This document shows, piece after piece, positions 50,642 through 58,557 of a DNA stretch of 64,000 bases. The number at the start of each line of letters is the position of its first letter. Position 1 is the first letter of the stretch. The notes beneath the pieces were generated by a model, which searched no databases, was not told the origin of the DNA, and saw only the letters and a list, made by a program, of their open reading frames with translations. The DNA is taken from assembly GCA_964550855.1 (NCBI GenBank), contig CAZKBQ010000001.1, forward strand, positions 180,735-244,734, in the 5' to 3' direction. The translations under genes and the position numbers were made by a program. The stretch comes from JAGOBP01 sp964550855 (lineage in GTDB: Bacteria; Chloroflexota; Anaerolineae; Fen-1058).

Positions 50642-51265
50642 TCAGTCCGGATCGGTCTCCGACGAAAACTCCAATGCCCGCTCGAATTTGGATCGCGCTT
50701 CGGGCTGCAGTCCCCACTCGCTTTGCAGGCACGCCGCGATCTGATCGAGATCGGCTAGGGTGCCGGCGTCCTTCAATTCGACTTCGACTTCAAAGTACAG
50801 ACGCCGCCGATCGTCGTGCGCCAGTTCCACGCGATCAGCGCTGAATTCGGCCACGATGCGATCGGCGTTGGACACCGGCCGCACCACGCGCACCTGATGC
50901 TGATCGAACAGTGGCTGCAAATCGTCATCGCCGATGAGGGCCAGCACGATCGATCGGAATTCACCGGCGGGCCAGTCACGCACCGGGAGGGCGCGCGGCA
51001 GATCGAGCATCAATTCGCGGCGGGTGTGCACCGCGCCTTCGACGACATGCCCGCTCTTCAACGTCATCTCGACGCGATCGCCGAAATCGCGCTGGCGGCA
51101 GACATAGCCCGATCGGATCACTTTGCGATCGGGCGTATCCAGAAACACATCGTACATGCGCCGGGTCACGGCCGCGCCCAGCGCGTAATTCGCCAGTTGA
51201 TCAGCCTGGGCCAGCCGGTTGAGCGTGGCCTCGTCCGGCACGGCGAACTTCGCTTCGATCTCCAT
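50642..51265 (-). CDS. CYTH domain triphosphate tunnel protein
   Basis: 207 residues; GGGAGGGCGGA precedes the ATG. The N-terminal EXEXK motif is present (E2, E4, K6 in MEIEAKF), followed by beta-strands with alternating charged residues pointing into the tunnel (YVCRQRDFGDRVEMTLKSG, RRRLYFEVEVELKDAG). CYTH proteins include inorganic triphosphatases, thiamine triphosphatases and class IV adenylate cyclases; the bacterial ones next to CHAD genes are usually triphosphatases or polyphosphate-linked. The acidic ELKDAG at the end of the tunnel matches the family. Catalytic role is likely but the substrate is uncertain. Confidence 0.92.
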   Translation of the reverse strand: MEIEAKFAVPDEATLNRLAQADQLANYALGAAVTRRMYDVFLDTPDRKVIRSGYVCRQRDFGDRVEMTLKSGHVVEGAVHTRRELMLDLPRALPVRDWPAGEFRSIVLALIGDDDLQPLFDQHQVRVVRPVSNADRIVAEFSADRVELAHDDRRRLYFEVEVELKDAGTLADLDQIAACLQSEWGLQPEARSKFERALEFSSETDPD

Positions 51266-51293
51266 TCCGCCCTCCCGAAGATTCCTGATCTGT

Positions 51294-51301
51294 AGTATAA
51301 C
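51294..51301. promoter_or_regulatory. overlapping divergent -10 boxes for the CYTH and mutY genes
   Basis: AGTATAAC reads as TATACT on the minus strand (toward the CYTH gene) and as TATAAC on the plus strand (toward mutY). No strong -35 on either side. Confidence 0.4.
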
Positions 51302-51345
51302 ACTTCGACAGCGGAACGGTGAATAGCGAGTTGGAGAGATGCGAG

Positions 51346-52458
51346 ATGGAGAGACGGCACGGTCAAGTCAGCCGGCAACAATCGGCGCTCATCAATCGGC
51401 ACCTCGTGAAGTGGTTTCGAAGCCACGCGCGCGATCTGCCGTGGCGGCGCGAACGATCGCCGTATCGCGTCTGGCTGAGCGAGATGATGCTGCAGCAAAC
51501 GCAGGTGGACACGGTGATCCCGTACTTCAACCGCTTTCTCGATCGGTTTCCCACGCTGACCGATCTGGCAGCCGCGCCCGTGGATGACGTGCTGAAGCGG
51601 TGGGAGGGACTGGGCTATTATGCGCGCGCCCGCAACCTGCACACAGCCGCGCGGGTGATCGTGAATGACCTTCACGGCGAATGGCCCCGCACGGTTGAGG
51701 GATTGATGGCACTGCCCGGTGTCGGCCGCTACACGGCGGGCGCCATCGCCAGCCTGGCCTTCGGCGCGCGCGCACCCGTCTTGGACGGCAATGTGATTCG
51801 CGTGCTGTGCCGTCTCTTCGCCATTCGGCGCGATCCAAAGGACGCCCGAGTCCGCGAAGCGCTGTGGCAGTTGGCGGAAGACTTGCTCGCCGGTGCAAAG
51901 GCCACCTCATTCGGCGAACACAACGAGGCGCTGATGGAATTGGGCGCTACGCTCTGCACGCCGCGCAATCCGCGCTGCGAGGTGTGCCCCATCGCCGCGC
52001 AGTGCGAAGCGAAACGGCTGGGCTTGCAAGCTCAACTGCCGGTCAAAACGAAGCGCCTGCCCCTGCCTCACTACGACGTCACCGCCGCCGTCATACGCCG
52101 CAATGGTCGTCTGCTCATCGCGCAGCGGCCGCTGGGCGGGCGGCTGGGCGGATTGTGGGAATTTCCCGGCGGCAAGGTCGAGGCGGGCGAAAGCCTGCTG
52201 CAGTGTCTGCGCCGTGAGATCAAAGAGGAGCTGGGCCTTCGCGTCAAGGTCGGCGACTTCGTGGCGGCCATCGATCACGCCTACACACACTTCAAGATCA
52301 CGCTGCACGCCTTCGAGTGTACTGTCCTGTCGGGCGAGCCGCGTAAGCTGGGCGTGGCCGATTTCAAGTGGGTGCGATTGAGCGAACTGGATCGTTTTGC
52401 GTTTGCCAAGACGGATTGGAGGATCATCGAGGCGCTGAGGGAACGCGCCGCGAGTTGA
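51346..52458 (+). CDS. mutY: A/G-specific adenine glycosylase fused to an intact Nudix domain
   Basis: 370 residues from ATG 51346; a GTG at 51319 would add nine residues. The glycosylase domain has catalytic E46 (SEMMLQQTQVD), the helix-hairpin-helix (LPGVGRYTAGAIASLAFG) and D147 (VLDGNVIRVL). The 4Fe-4S cluster is C204-x6-C211-x2-C214-x5-C220. MutY removes adenine paired with 8-oxoguanine. The C-terminal MutT-like domain (about 240-370) normally only recognises 8-oxoG and has lost the catalytic box. Here the Nudix box is complete: G276-x5-E282-x7-R290-E291-I292-x-E294-E295-x-G297-L298. So it could also hydrolyse an oxidised dNTP, which is an inference. Confidence 0.96.
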   Translation: MERRHGQVSRQQSALINRHLVKWFRSHARDLPWRRERSPYRVWLSEMMLQQTQVDTVIPYFNRFLDRFPTLTDLAAAPVDDVLKRWEGLGYYARARNLHTAARVIVNDLHGEWPRTVEGLMALPGVGRYTAGAIASLAFGARAPVLDGNVIRVLCRLFAIRRDPKDARVREALWQLAEDLLAGAKATSFGEHNEALMELGATLCTPRNPRCEVCPIAAQCEAKRLGLQAQLPVKTKRLPLPHYDVTAAVIRRNGRLLIAQRPLGGRLGGLWEFPGGKVEAGESLLQCLRREIKEELGLRVKVGDFVAAIDHAYTHFKITLHAFECTVLSGEPRKLGVADFKWVRLSELDRFAFAKTDWRIIEALRERAAS

Positions 52459-52477
52459 CATGAATCTTTCGTCTGTC

Positions 52478-52592
52478 GCGTGTCATTCACAGTTGCTCCG
52501 AGGAGCATCTTTTTGCGACGGGGAATCTCTGCGCCGCCGGGCACACTTCCGGCCTGAGCACGAGATTCCTCACTGCGTTTGGAATGACACGC
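52478..52592. repeat. 115-bp palindromic repeat with 11-bp terminal inverted repeats (REP/MITE-like)
   Basis: Ends GCGTGTCATTC (52478-52488) and GAATGACACGC (52582-52592) are perfect inverted repeats. Inside, GGAATCTC/GAGATTCC form a second inverted pair. In one minus-strand frame it reads CHSKRSEESR, close to the spurious HSERSEES-type translation of a widespread interspersed bacterial palindrome family (recollection, not checked). The word TCACTGCGTTTGGAATG (52570-52586) recurs, inverted, at 22852-22868. Confidence 0.8.
52494..52514 (+). terminator. probable mutY terminator inside the palindromic repeat
   Basis: TGCTC (52494-52498), loop CGAG, GAGCA (52503-52507), then TCTTTTT. The repeat thus supplies a transcription stop for mutY. 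Confidence 0.6.
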
Positions 52593-52674
52593 CGCAGGCG
52601 CGAAGGATCTGACGCCGCCTGGGCGCATCCATTGAGCTGTTGCCCATTTGCTGCGCTGAATTTGCGTTTGACTC

Positions 52675-52703
52675 TTGCATTCCTATCGAATTCCCTCTAT
52701 AAT
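52675..52703 (+). promoter_or_regulatory. promoter TTGCAT-N17-TATAAT of the second S8 protease gene
   Basis: -35 TTGCAT (52675-52680), 17-bp spacer, -10 TATAAT (52698-52703). Predicted start about 52710, so the leader to the ATG at 52994 is about 280 nt. Confidence 0.75.
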
Positions 52704-52993
52704 CGATCTCATCCCCGATTGGCCGACAATTGTGTTCAGTCATTCATCGTGCGACGGTCTGACCCGGCCCGACGCTGCCTGATCATATCCTCAGTCTATC
52801 GATGAAGCCAGCGCGCTCGAACTGAGAGACGGGGAGCCGATCGAGCGCCCTCGGCCAGAAAGGAGGCTGCCCAGCCGCCAATCCACTCACTGCGCTTTGT
52901 CGTGTCAGCAGTCTCCCGGCCATGCCCCTTATGCCTGATGTCCAGCCGGGATCGGTACCACCACATCCACGCATTTACCCCAAGGGAGGAACG

Positions 52994-55255
52994 ATGAATC
53001 TGTTGGTTACATCCGATCGCACCACCGGCCCTCAAAAGCGAAACCCGCGCCGGCTTCGGGCCTGGCAGCTGCTCACCGGGCTGTTGATATTGGCGCTCGT
53101 CGCCGCATCCATCAGCGCCGCGTCCGTGACAGCCGCCCCCGTGCGCGATCAATTCGCCAACTTCACCGGCAAGATCAGCAACAACGTGCTGCAAGACACC
53201 GCCAACGGCGCCTCGACCTCGTTCATCGTCTTCATGAACGATCAGGCCGATGTCAGCGCCGCGCATGCCATGACAGATCCGGATGCCCGCGGCTGGTATG
53301 TCTACAACACGCTGAAGCAGCACGCCGAGACGACCCAGGCGCCGGTTCGCAATCTGCTCGACGGCGCCGATGTCCCTTACACATCCTTCTGGGTTGCCAA
53401 CATGATCGTCGCCGAAGGCGATCGCTCGCTGGTCGAGGCGCTGGCCGCGCGACCGGATGTCAAAGTGATCGAGTCGAACGAGACCACCGACTGGATTCAA
53501 GAGCAAGACACGCCCGTTGACGAAGACTCATCTGACGCGACGGACGAAGTGAACTTCACGACTCCCGGTGTCAATAACGTCCAGGCCCCCACGATCTGGA
53601 ATCTGGGCTTTACCGGCGAAGGCATTGTGGTCGCCAACCAGGACACCGGCATGCGCTGGACGCACACCGCCATTCGTGAAAAATACCGTGGTTGGGGCGG
53701 CAGCATCGCCGCTTCTGATCACAACTACAACTGGTGGGATGCCATTCACTTTCAACTGGGCGGGGACGGCGGCACCGGCTCGCCCGCCGTCAACCCGTGC
53801 GGACGCAACCTGACCGTCCCGTGCGATGACAACGGCCACGGCACGCACACCACCGGCACCATCGTCGGCGACGGCGGCGCCGGCACAGCCGCTGCGCCCA
53901 ATCAGGTGGGCGTGGCCCCCGGCGCCAAGTGGATCGGCTGCCGCAACATGGATTCGGGCAACGGGCGGCCTTCGACCTACGCCGAATGCTTCCAGTTCTT
54001 CATCGCCCCCACTGACCTCAACGGCCAGAACCCCGACCCGACCAAACGGCCGCACGTGATGAACAACAGCTGGGGCTGCCCGCCCAGCGAACTGTGCGCC
54101 GCCAACACGCTCAAGACCATCGTCGAGAACACGCAGGCCGCCGGCATCTTCGTGGTGGTCTCGGCCGGCAACGACGGCTCGGCCTGCAATACCGTTCAAG
54201 ATCCGCCGGCCATCTACGATGTGGCTTTCTCCGTGGGTGCGATCAGCGGCAGCACCAACGCCCTGGCCAGCTTCAGCAGCCGCGGCTGGGTCACCGTTGA
54301 CGGCTCCGGGCGGATGAAGCCGGACATCTCCGCACCGGGCGTAACCGTCCGCTCTTCAACCCGGACCAGCGATACCTCCTACGGCAACTCCAGCGGCACG
54401 TCGATGGCCGGCCCGCACGTCGTCGGCACCGTCGCCCTGTTGTGGTCGGCCCGCCCCAACCTGGTGCGCGACACCGAACGCACCAAGTATCTCTTGACGC
54501 GGAGCGCGAATCCGGCCGTCACCGTCCCGAACAACAGCACCGGCTGTGGCGGCATCGGCAGCATTCCCAACAATCACTTTGGCTGGGGACGCATCGACGC
54601 GCTGGCCGCGTACAACCTCGAGCCTTCGCTCTACCAGACGATCACGTTCCCGGCAATGGGCAACAAGATCATCGGCTCGCCGGACTTTGATCCGGGCGCC
54701 ACTGCCAGTTCAGGTCGGCCCGTCAGCTACACCGCCAGCGGCAGCTGCTCCATCGTAAACGGGCTGGTGCACCTCAACGGCGTCGGCACGTGCACCGTCA
54801 CCGCGTCGCAAGAAGGGCTGGACACCTACAGCATCGCGCCGGGCGCGCCAATTCCTTACTATCCGGCGCCGTCGGTCTCGCAGACGTTCAACGTCACCTA
54901 CCAGTTCACCGGTTTCTTCCAGCCGGTTGACAACCTGCCCACGCTCAACTCGGCCAATTCGGGCCAGGCCATCCCGCTCAAGTGGCGGATCACCGACGCC
55001 AACGGCAACCCGATCACCAACCTGTCGAACGTGAACGTGACAGTGGTCGGCTTCGCCTGCCCGCTGGGCGCGACCACCGATCAGGTGCAAGAGTACGCGA
55101 CGAGCAATTCGGGCCTGCTGAACCAGGGCAACGGCTACTACCAGTATAACTGGAAGACGCCCAAGACGTACGCGAATTCGTGCAAGACGCTGAAGCTTGA
55201 TCTGGGCGAAGGGGTCGGCTCAGAACGAACTGCGCAATTCCAATTCCCGAAGTAG
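52994..55255 (+). CDS. secreted S8 subtilisin-like protease with C-terminal PxKF-like domain
   Basis: 753 residues; GGGAGGA fixes the ATG at 52994. Basic N terminus and signal peptide to about residue 48. An I9-like propeptide (about 60-165) precedes the S8 domain with D217 (ANQDTGM), H282 (NGHGTHTTGT), oxyanion N357/N358 (NNSWGC) and S470 (SSGTSMAGPH). Paralogue of the S8 protease at 23-25.8 kb with the same local motifs (GAKWIGCRNMDSGNG, NNSWGCPPSE). The C terminus differs: a Cys-containing beta domain, then a PxKF-like domain (FFQPVDNLPTLNSANSGQAIPLKWRI). It ends in QFQFPK, with no YLP tail, so it may be released or held in another way. Confidence 0.94.
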   Translation: MNLLVTSDRTTGPQKRNPRRLRAWQLLTGLLILALVAASISAASVTAAPVRDQFANFTGKISNNVLQDTANGASTSFIVFMNDQADVSAAHAMTDPDARGWYVYNTLKQHAETTQAPVRNLLDGADVPYTSFWVANMIVAEGDRSLVEALAARPDVKVIESNETTDWIQEQDTPVDEDSSDATDEVNFTTPGVNNVQAPTIWNLGFTGEGIVVANQDTGMRWTHTAIREKYRGWGGSIAASDHNYNWWDAIHFQLGGDGGTGSPAVNPCGRNLTVPCDDNGHGTHTTGTIVGDGGAGTAAAPNQVGVAPGAKWIGCRNMDSGNGRPSTYAECFQFFIAPTDLNGQNPDPTKRPHVMNNSWGCPPSELCAANTLKTIVENTQAAGIFVVVSAGNDGSACNTVQDPPAIYDVAFSVGAISGSTNALASFSSRGWVTVDGSGRMKPDISAPGVTVRSSTRTSDTSYGNSSGTSMAGPHVVGTVALLWSARPNLVRDTERTKYLLTRSANPAVTVPNNSTGCGGIGSIPNNHFGWGRIDALAAYNLEPSLYQTITFPAMGNKIIGSPDFDPGATASSGRPVSYTASGSCSIVNGLVHLNGVGTCTVTASQEGLDTYSIAPGAPIPYYPAPSVSQTFNVTYQFTGFFQPVDNLPTLNSANSGQAIPLKWRITDANGNPITNLSNVNVTVVGFACPLGATTDQVQEYATSNSGLLNQGNGYYQYNWKTPKTYANSCKTLKLDLGEGVGSERTAQFQFPK

Positions 55256-55288
55256 GCTAAGTAGAACCACTAAAGCCTGCGGCAGTCT

Positions 55289-55327
55289 CGACCGGGGAGT
55301 GGCGCCCGAGCGGCCCACCCCCGGTCG
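55289..55327. terminator. long GC-rich stem-loop after the second S8 gene
   Basis: CGACCGGGG (55289-55297)/CCCCGGTCG (55319-55327) enclose inner pairs GTGG/CCAC and GCC/GGC around a CGAGC loop, giving a nearly continuous stem. No U-tract. Convergent with the ABC-2 permease gene, which ends at 55339. Confidence 0.7.
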
Positions 55328-55338
55328 CTGTAATGTCA

Positions 55339-56133
55339 TCACGAACTGGCGCTGCTGTAGTGCCGCACCGCAAAGCGCCAGTACAGCGCGCAGGCCGCGA
55401 ACAGGAGCGCGGCGATGGCGGCCGAAGCCAGCACGATCTCGGCGGTGCGCCGGCCCAGCAGCACTTCGGCCGGGATGGTGGTGATGAAAGCGATGGGCAC
55501 CACAAAGGTCAGCACCAGCCGCAGCCACGCCGGAAAGATCGTCACCGGAAAGCGCCCCGCCTCGTAAAACGTAAACAGCAGCTCCATCACGTTCTCCAGC
55601 TGCACAAACCAGAACGCCGACGTGATGAGCAGCATCACCAGCGAATACAGCATAATCGCCGCGCACACACCCAGCCCCAGAAACAGCAGGAACCGATCGG
55701 GCGGCGGGGCAGGCAGCCGCCCCAGCGCGTAAGCGATGACGCCCGCGCCGATCAGCACATCGACGCCGCGCCAGATGTTGACGCGCCGCAGCGAGGCGTG
55801 AAACTGTGAATTCAGCGGCTTGGTCAGGATGAAGTCCATGGTGCCCAGCCGGATGTGCTCGGTAAAATCCTGCACGTTGGGGGTGATAAAGGTATCGACC
55901 AGGCCAATGAATAACTGAAACAGCCCGATGACGATCAGCGCCTCGTAAAACGACCACGATTGATCGCGCCCCAGCCGATCGGTGTGCAGAAAGAAGATGC
56001 CCACCGTGGCGATGGTGGCCACGCCGCCCACCAGGCTCAGCAGCACGTGCGTGACGAAGTTGGCGCGATACTCCAGATCGGTGAGGATCGCCGCTTTGTA
56101 GAAGGCCGCCAGCACTTTGAGATAACGTCTCAT
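55339..56133 (-). CDS. ABC-2 type transporter permease (DUF990-like), second of a pair
   Basis: 264 residues from ATG 56133, which overlaps the stop of the upstream permease by 4 bp. Six membrane helices in the ABC-2 arrangement (FVTHVLLSLVGGVATIATVGIFFL, FYEALIVIGLFQLFIGLVDTFI, and so on), with the typical motif RLGTMDFILTKPLNSQFH after the second helix. Such permeases (ABC2_membrane_6/DUF990) pair with a homologous partner and an ABC ATPase to export glycolipids, polysaccharide or drugs. Last gene of the glycan operon. No ATPase gene is found in the window. Confidence 0.9.
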   Translation of the reverse strand: MRRYLKVLAAFYKAAILTDLEYRANFVTHVLLSLVGGVATIATVGIFFLHTDRLGRDQSWSFYEALIVIGLFQLFIGLVDTFITPNVQDFTEHIRLGTMDFILTKPLNSQFHASLRRVNIWRGVDVLIGAGVIAYALGRLPAPPPDRFLLFLGLGVCAAIMLYSLVMLLITSAFWFVQLENVMELLFTFYEAGRFPVTIFPAWLRLVLTFVVPIAFITTIPAEVLLGRRTAEIVLASAAIAALLFAACALYWRFAVRHYSSASS

Positions 56134-56924
56134 GCCCCCACCGCCCCGTACAGCCTCAAGCCGCGCCGCCACGTCCATTGAAACGCCGCGATCAGGCTGA
56201 TCACCCACGCATACTGCACGATCAGACCGAAGGCGATCTGATCAAGCGTAAGGCGGCCCAGCATAATCTCGATCGGAAAACTCAGGCAATAGCGGAAGGG
56301 CAGCCACTGCAGCGGGCCGTGCAGCCAGGCCGGGAACACATCGATGGGGACGATCCAGCCCGACAACATGGCGCGGATCCAGAACCACGCTTCGGCCAGC
56401 GCCACCGCCTGCGTGATCCAGAACGCGGTCGTGCCAATGAGCGCCTGCGCAAAGAACTCGATCAGCAGGCCGCCCGCCGTCGCCGCCAGCGCAAACGCCA
56501 GCGTCGGCAGCGACAGATCGTACTGCGCGCCCAGCAGCACGCTGGCGATGAGAATCGGCGGGCCGACCAGGATCGCCTGCAGCGGCTTGCTGGCGACGAC
56601 GCGCGTGAACAGGTGATGGATGGGATTCAGCGGCTTAAGCAGCTGCGGCGACAGCGTGCCCTGCCGGATGTCATGATCCATGTCCCAGATGATCCACACG
56701 CCCGTCAACCGCCGAAAGAGCGTGACCATGAGGTAATAGCTGATGAAGCCGGTGGAGTTGTAACCCGCGATCGGCCCGGTGGTGTCCGACACGCTGATCC
56801 ACACCATCATCATCACCAGCGGCAGCACGCTGGACAAAATCCAGATGATGATCTGCCCGCGATATTCGATGGCGCGCGCCCAGTAAGCTTTGAGCAGTGT
56901 GGGATAAGTCTTGAGCCAGGACAT
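56130..56924 (-). CDS. ABC-2 type transporter permease (DUF990-like), first of a pair
   Basis: 264 residues, six membrane helices. The motif WDMDHDIRQGTLSPQLLKPLNPIHH (after helix 2) is the counterpart of TMDFILTKPLN in the partner, showing that the two are paralogous half-permeases that form a heterodimer. The gene ends in ATGA shared with the partner. It follows 49 bp after the GT39-like gene. The matching ABC ATPase must be encoded elsewhere, or it may lie upstream beyond the right edge of the window. Confidence 0.9.
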   Translation of the reverse strand: MSWLKTYPTLLKAYWARAIEYRGQIIIWILSSVLPLVMMMVWISVSDTTGPIAGYNSTGFISYYLMVTLFRRLTGVWIIWDMDHDIRQGTLSPQLLKPLNPIHHLFTRVVASKPLQAILVGPPILIASVLLGAQYDLSLPTLAFALAATAGGLLIEFFAQALIGTTAFWITQAVALAEAWFWIRAMLSGWIVPIDVFPAWLHGPLQWLPFRYCLSFPIEIMLGRLTLDQIAFGLIVQYAWVISLIAAFQWTWRRGLRLYGAVGA

Positions 56925-56973
56925 GGAATTCGTTGATTGGTTGATTGGTCAGTTCATCGGTCAACGGCGACGG

Positions 56974-58557
56974 TCATCCGGTCGGCGTGTCATACACTCC
57001 CAGCTCCGCCGGCGTCACCTTCTGCGACAACGCGTAAAACACCTGATAATTCCCGATGGTGCGCTCTTTGAACCCAACGCCCAACCGTCTCAGGCCCGAT
57101 CGGATCCGCTCATCCAACGCGGGATGATTCGTCGTGATGTAAAACGCCCGATCGGCTTCGACCACCGCCCGGGTGTACGGCGGATAGCGATCGTCGCGCC
57201 GCGTGTAACCGAAATCAAGGTGATACGGCAGCGCCGCCGCCGAGATGATCTGCTCCTGGGACAGAAACGCGATCGGGGTCTGCACCCAGTAGTTGGTATA
57301 ACCGCGCGTCTCGCCCTGCGCCAGCAGAAAGTCGATCAGTTCCTGATCGCGCGTGTGATCGATCCACGTCACCGGGTCAAACTGCGTGGTGATACCCGGC
57401 GGCTGCGTCCCGGCCGCGATCAGCGTACCGGCCACATTGTAGCCAATCAGCACGGCCAGTAGCAAGACGGCAAAAGTCCGCCGGGCGTTGCGAATGGCCT
57501 GCAGCAGCATGGCGACGAATACGCTCAGTGGCAGATACAGCGGCAGAAAATACCGCCCCGACGGATCCCCGCCAAACGGTGTAATCAGAAACGTGATCAG
57601 CAGCACGCCGATCATGCCCCACCAGATCACCCGGCCGCTCCCCGAGCGCCGCGCGGCATAGACCAGCGCGCCCAGATAAAGCGCCAGCGCCGCCAGCCCC
57701 ACGACCGGCAGCACCCATTCCGCGCTCCACGGATAGCGCAGCCCCCACCACGCCGACGAACCGAAGAGGAAGAAGTTGATCAGCCGCACGGGCAGCGTCG
57801 CCAGATACGTCGCGCCCGGCAGCGTCCCGGCCACGCCCGCCCCGGCCAGCTCGGCCAGTTCGCGCCCGCCCGATTGCAGCAGCGCCCACCACCACGGCGC
57901 GCTGCCGATGATGAAGCCGACGACGGCAATGAGATGGCCGCGCCACGCCCGCCCGCGCTGCCGCCAGAGCAGCCACAGGCCAATCGGGATCAGGTAAATC
58001 AGAATAAGGGGAAATGTATAAAAGCCAAAGCCCGCCACGATCCCCAGTATCAACCCGCGCCGGCCGCTGTCCACCAACCCCTTCTCACCCACCATCAGAA
58101 TGACCACATTGCCCAGCACCAGCGTCTCGCCATAGCCGCCCAGCGTGGCCGTGGTGTACAGCGTCAACATCGTCGGCGGCAGCGCCAGCCACAGCAGCCC
58201 CGCCCGCGCCCCCCACTCCGTCAGGCCCACCCGCCGTAAGACGAGATAACTCGTCAGCAGAAACGCCGCAAACAGACCAGCCTGCACGACGCGGATCGCA
58301 GCGACGTTTTCGCCGAAGATCGAAAACGAGAGCGCCACCAGCCAGGCATCGGTCGCGCCCAGATAGGCTTGTCCGTAAAAGAACGTCGGCCGTTCGCCCT
58401 GCAGGATGTGGCGCGCCATCAACGCCACCACCGCTTCGTCGCCGTTGAAGGGCACGGCATTGGCGGCCACCAGTCCGAATTTGTATAGCACCGCAACAGC
58501 GGCAAGCACGATCGGCGCGGCCACACCCGTCAACCGGCGGAGATGCGCCGCGTTCAT
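56974..58557 (-). CDS. GT39-like membrane glycosyltransferase
   Basis: 527 residues from ATG 58557, which overlaps the upstream stop by 4 bp. About ten membrane helices. The first extracytoplasmic loop has the acidic motif FNGDEAVVALMARHILQGERPTFFYGQAYLG, typical of the catalytic Asp-Glu loop of GT39/ArnT/PMT-like GT-C enzymes that take the sugar from a polyprenyl-phosphate donor. A soluble C-terminal domain follows (RGYTNYWVQTPIAFLSQEQIISAAALPYHLDF). Likely transfers a hexose to a lipid, glycan or protein outside the cytoplasm. Donor and acceptor are unknown. Confidence 0.88.
   Translation of the reverse strand: MNAAHLRRLTGVAAPIVLAAVAVLYKFGLVAANAVPFNGDEAVVALMARHILQGERPTFFYGQAYLGATDAWLVALSFSIFGENVAAIRVVQAGLFAAFLLTSYLVLRRVGLTEWGARAGLLWLALPPTMLTLYTTATLGGYGETLVLGNVVILMVGEKGLVDSGRRGLILGIVAGFGFYTFPLILIYLIPIGLWLLWRQRGRAWRGHLIAVVGFIIGSAPWWWALLQSGGRELAELAGAGVAGTLPGATYLATLPVRLINFFLFGSSAWWGLRYPWSAEWVLPVVGLAALALYLGALVYAARRSGSGRVIWWGMIGVLLITFLITPFGGDPSGRYFLPLYLPLSVFVAMLLQAIRNARRTFAVLLLAVLIGYNVAGTLIAAGTQPPGITTQFDPVTWIDHTRDQELIDFLLAQGETRGYTNYWVQTPIAFLSQEQIISAAALPYHLDFGYTRRDDRYPPYTRAVVEADRAFYITTNHPALDERIRSGLRRLGVGFKERTIGNYQVFYALSQKVTPAELGVYDTPTG

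Larger units (their letters stand above)
52459..52993. other. 535-bp intergenic region between mutY and the second S8 gene
   Basis: Holds in order the 115-bp palindromic repeat (52478-52592), whose left arm contains a terminator-like hairpin, then the sigma-70-type promoter at 52675-52703, then a transcribed leader of about 280 nt with an 8-bp stem (52813-52820/52841-52848). Short frames inside it translate the repeat and are not genes. Confidence 0.65.

Noticed and set aside
52281..52628. A minus-strand frame containing CHSKRSEESR
   Set aside because: It translates the palindromic repeat and the end of mutY in the wrong strand; a known kind of artefact, not a protein.
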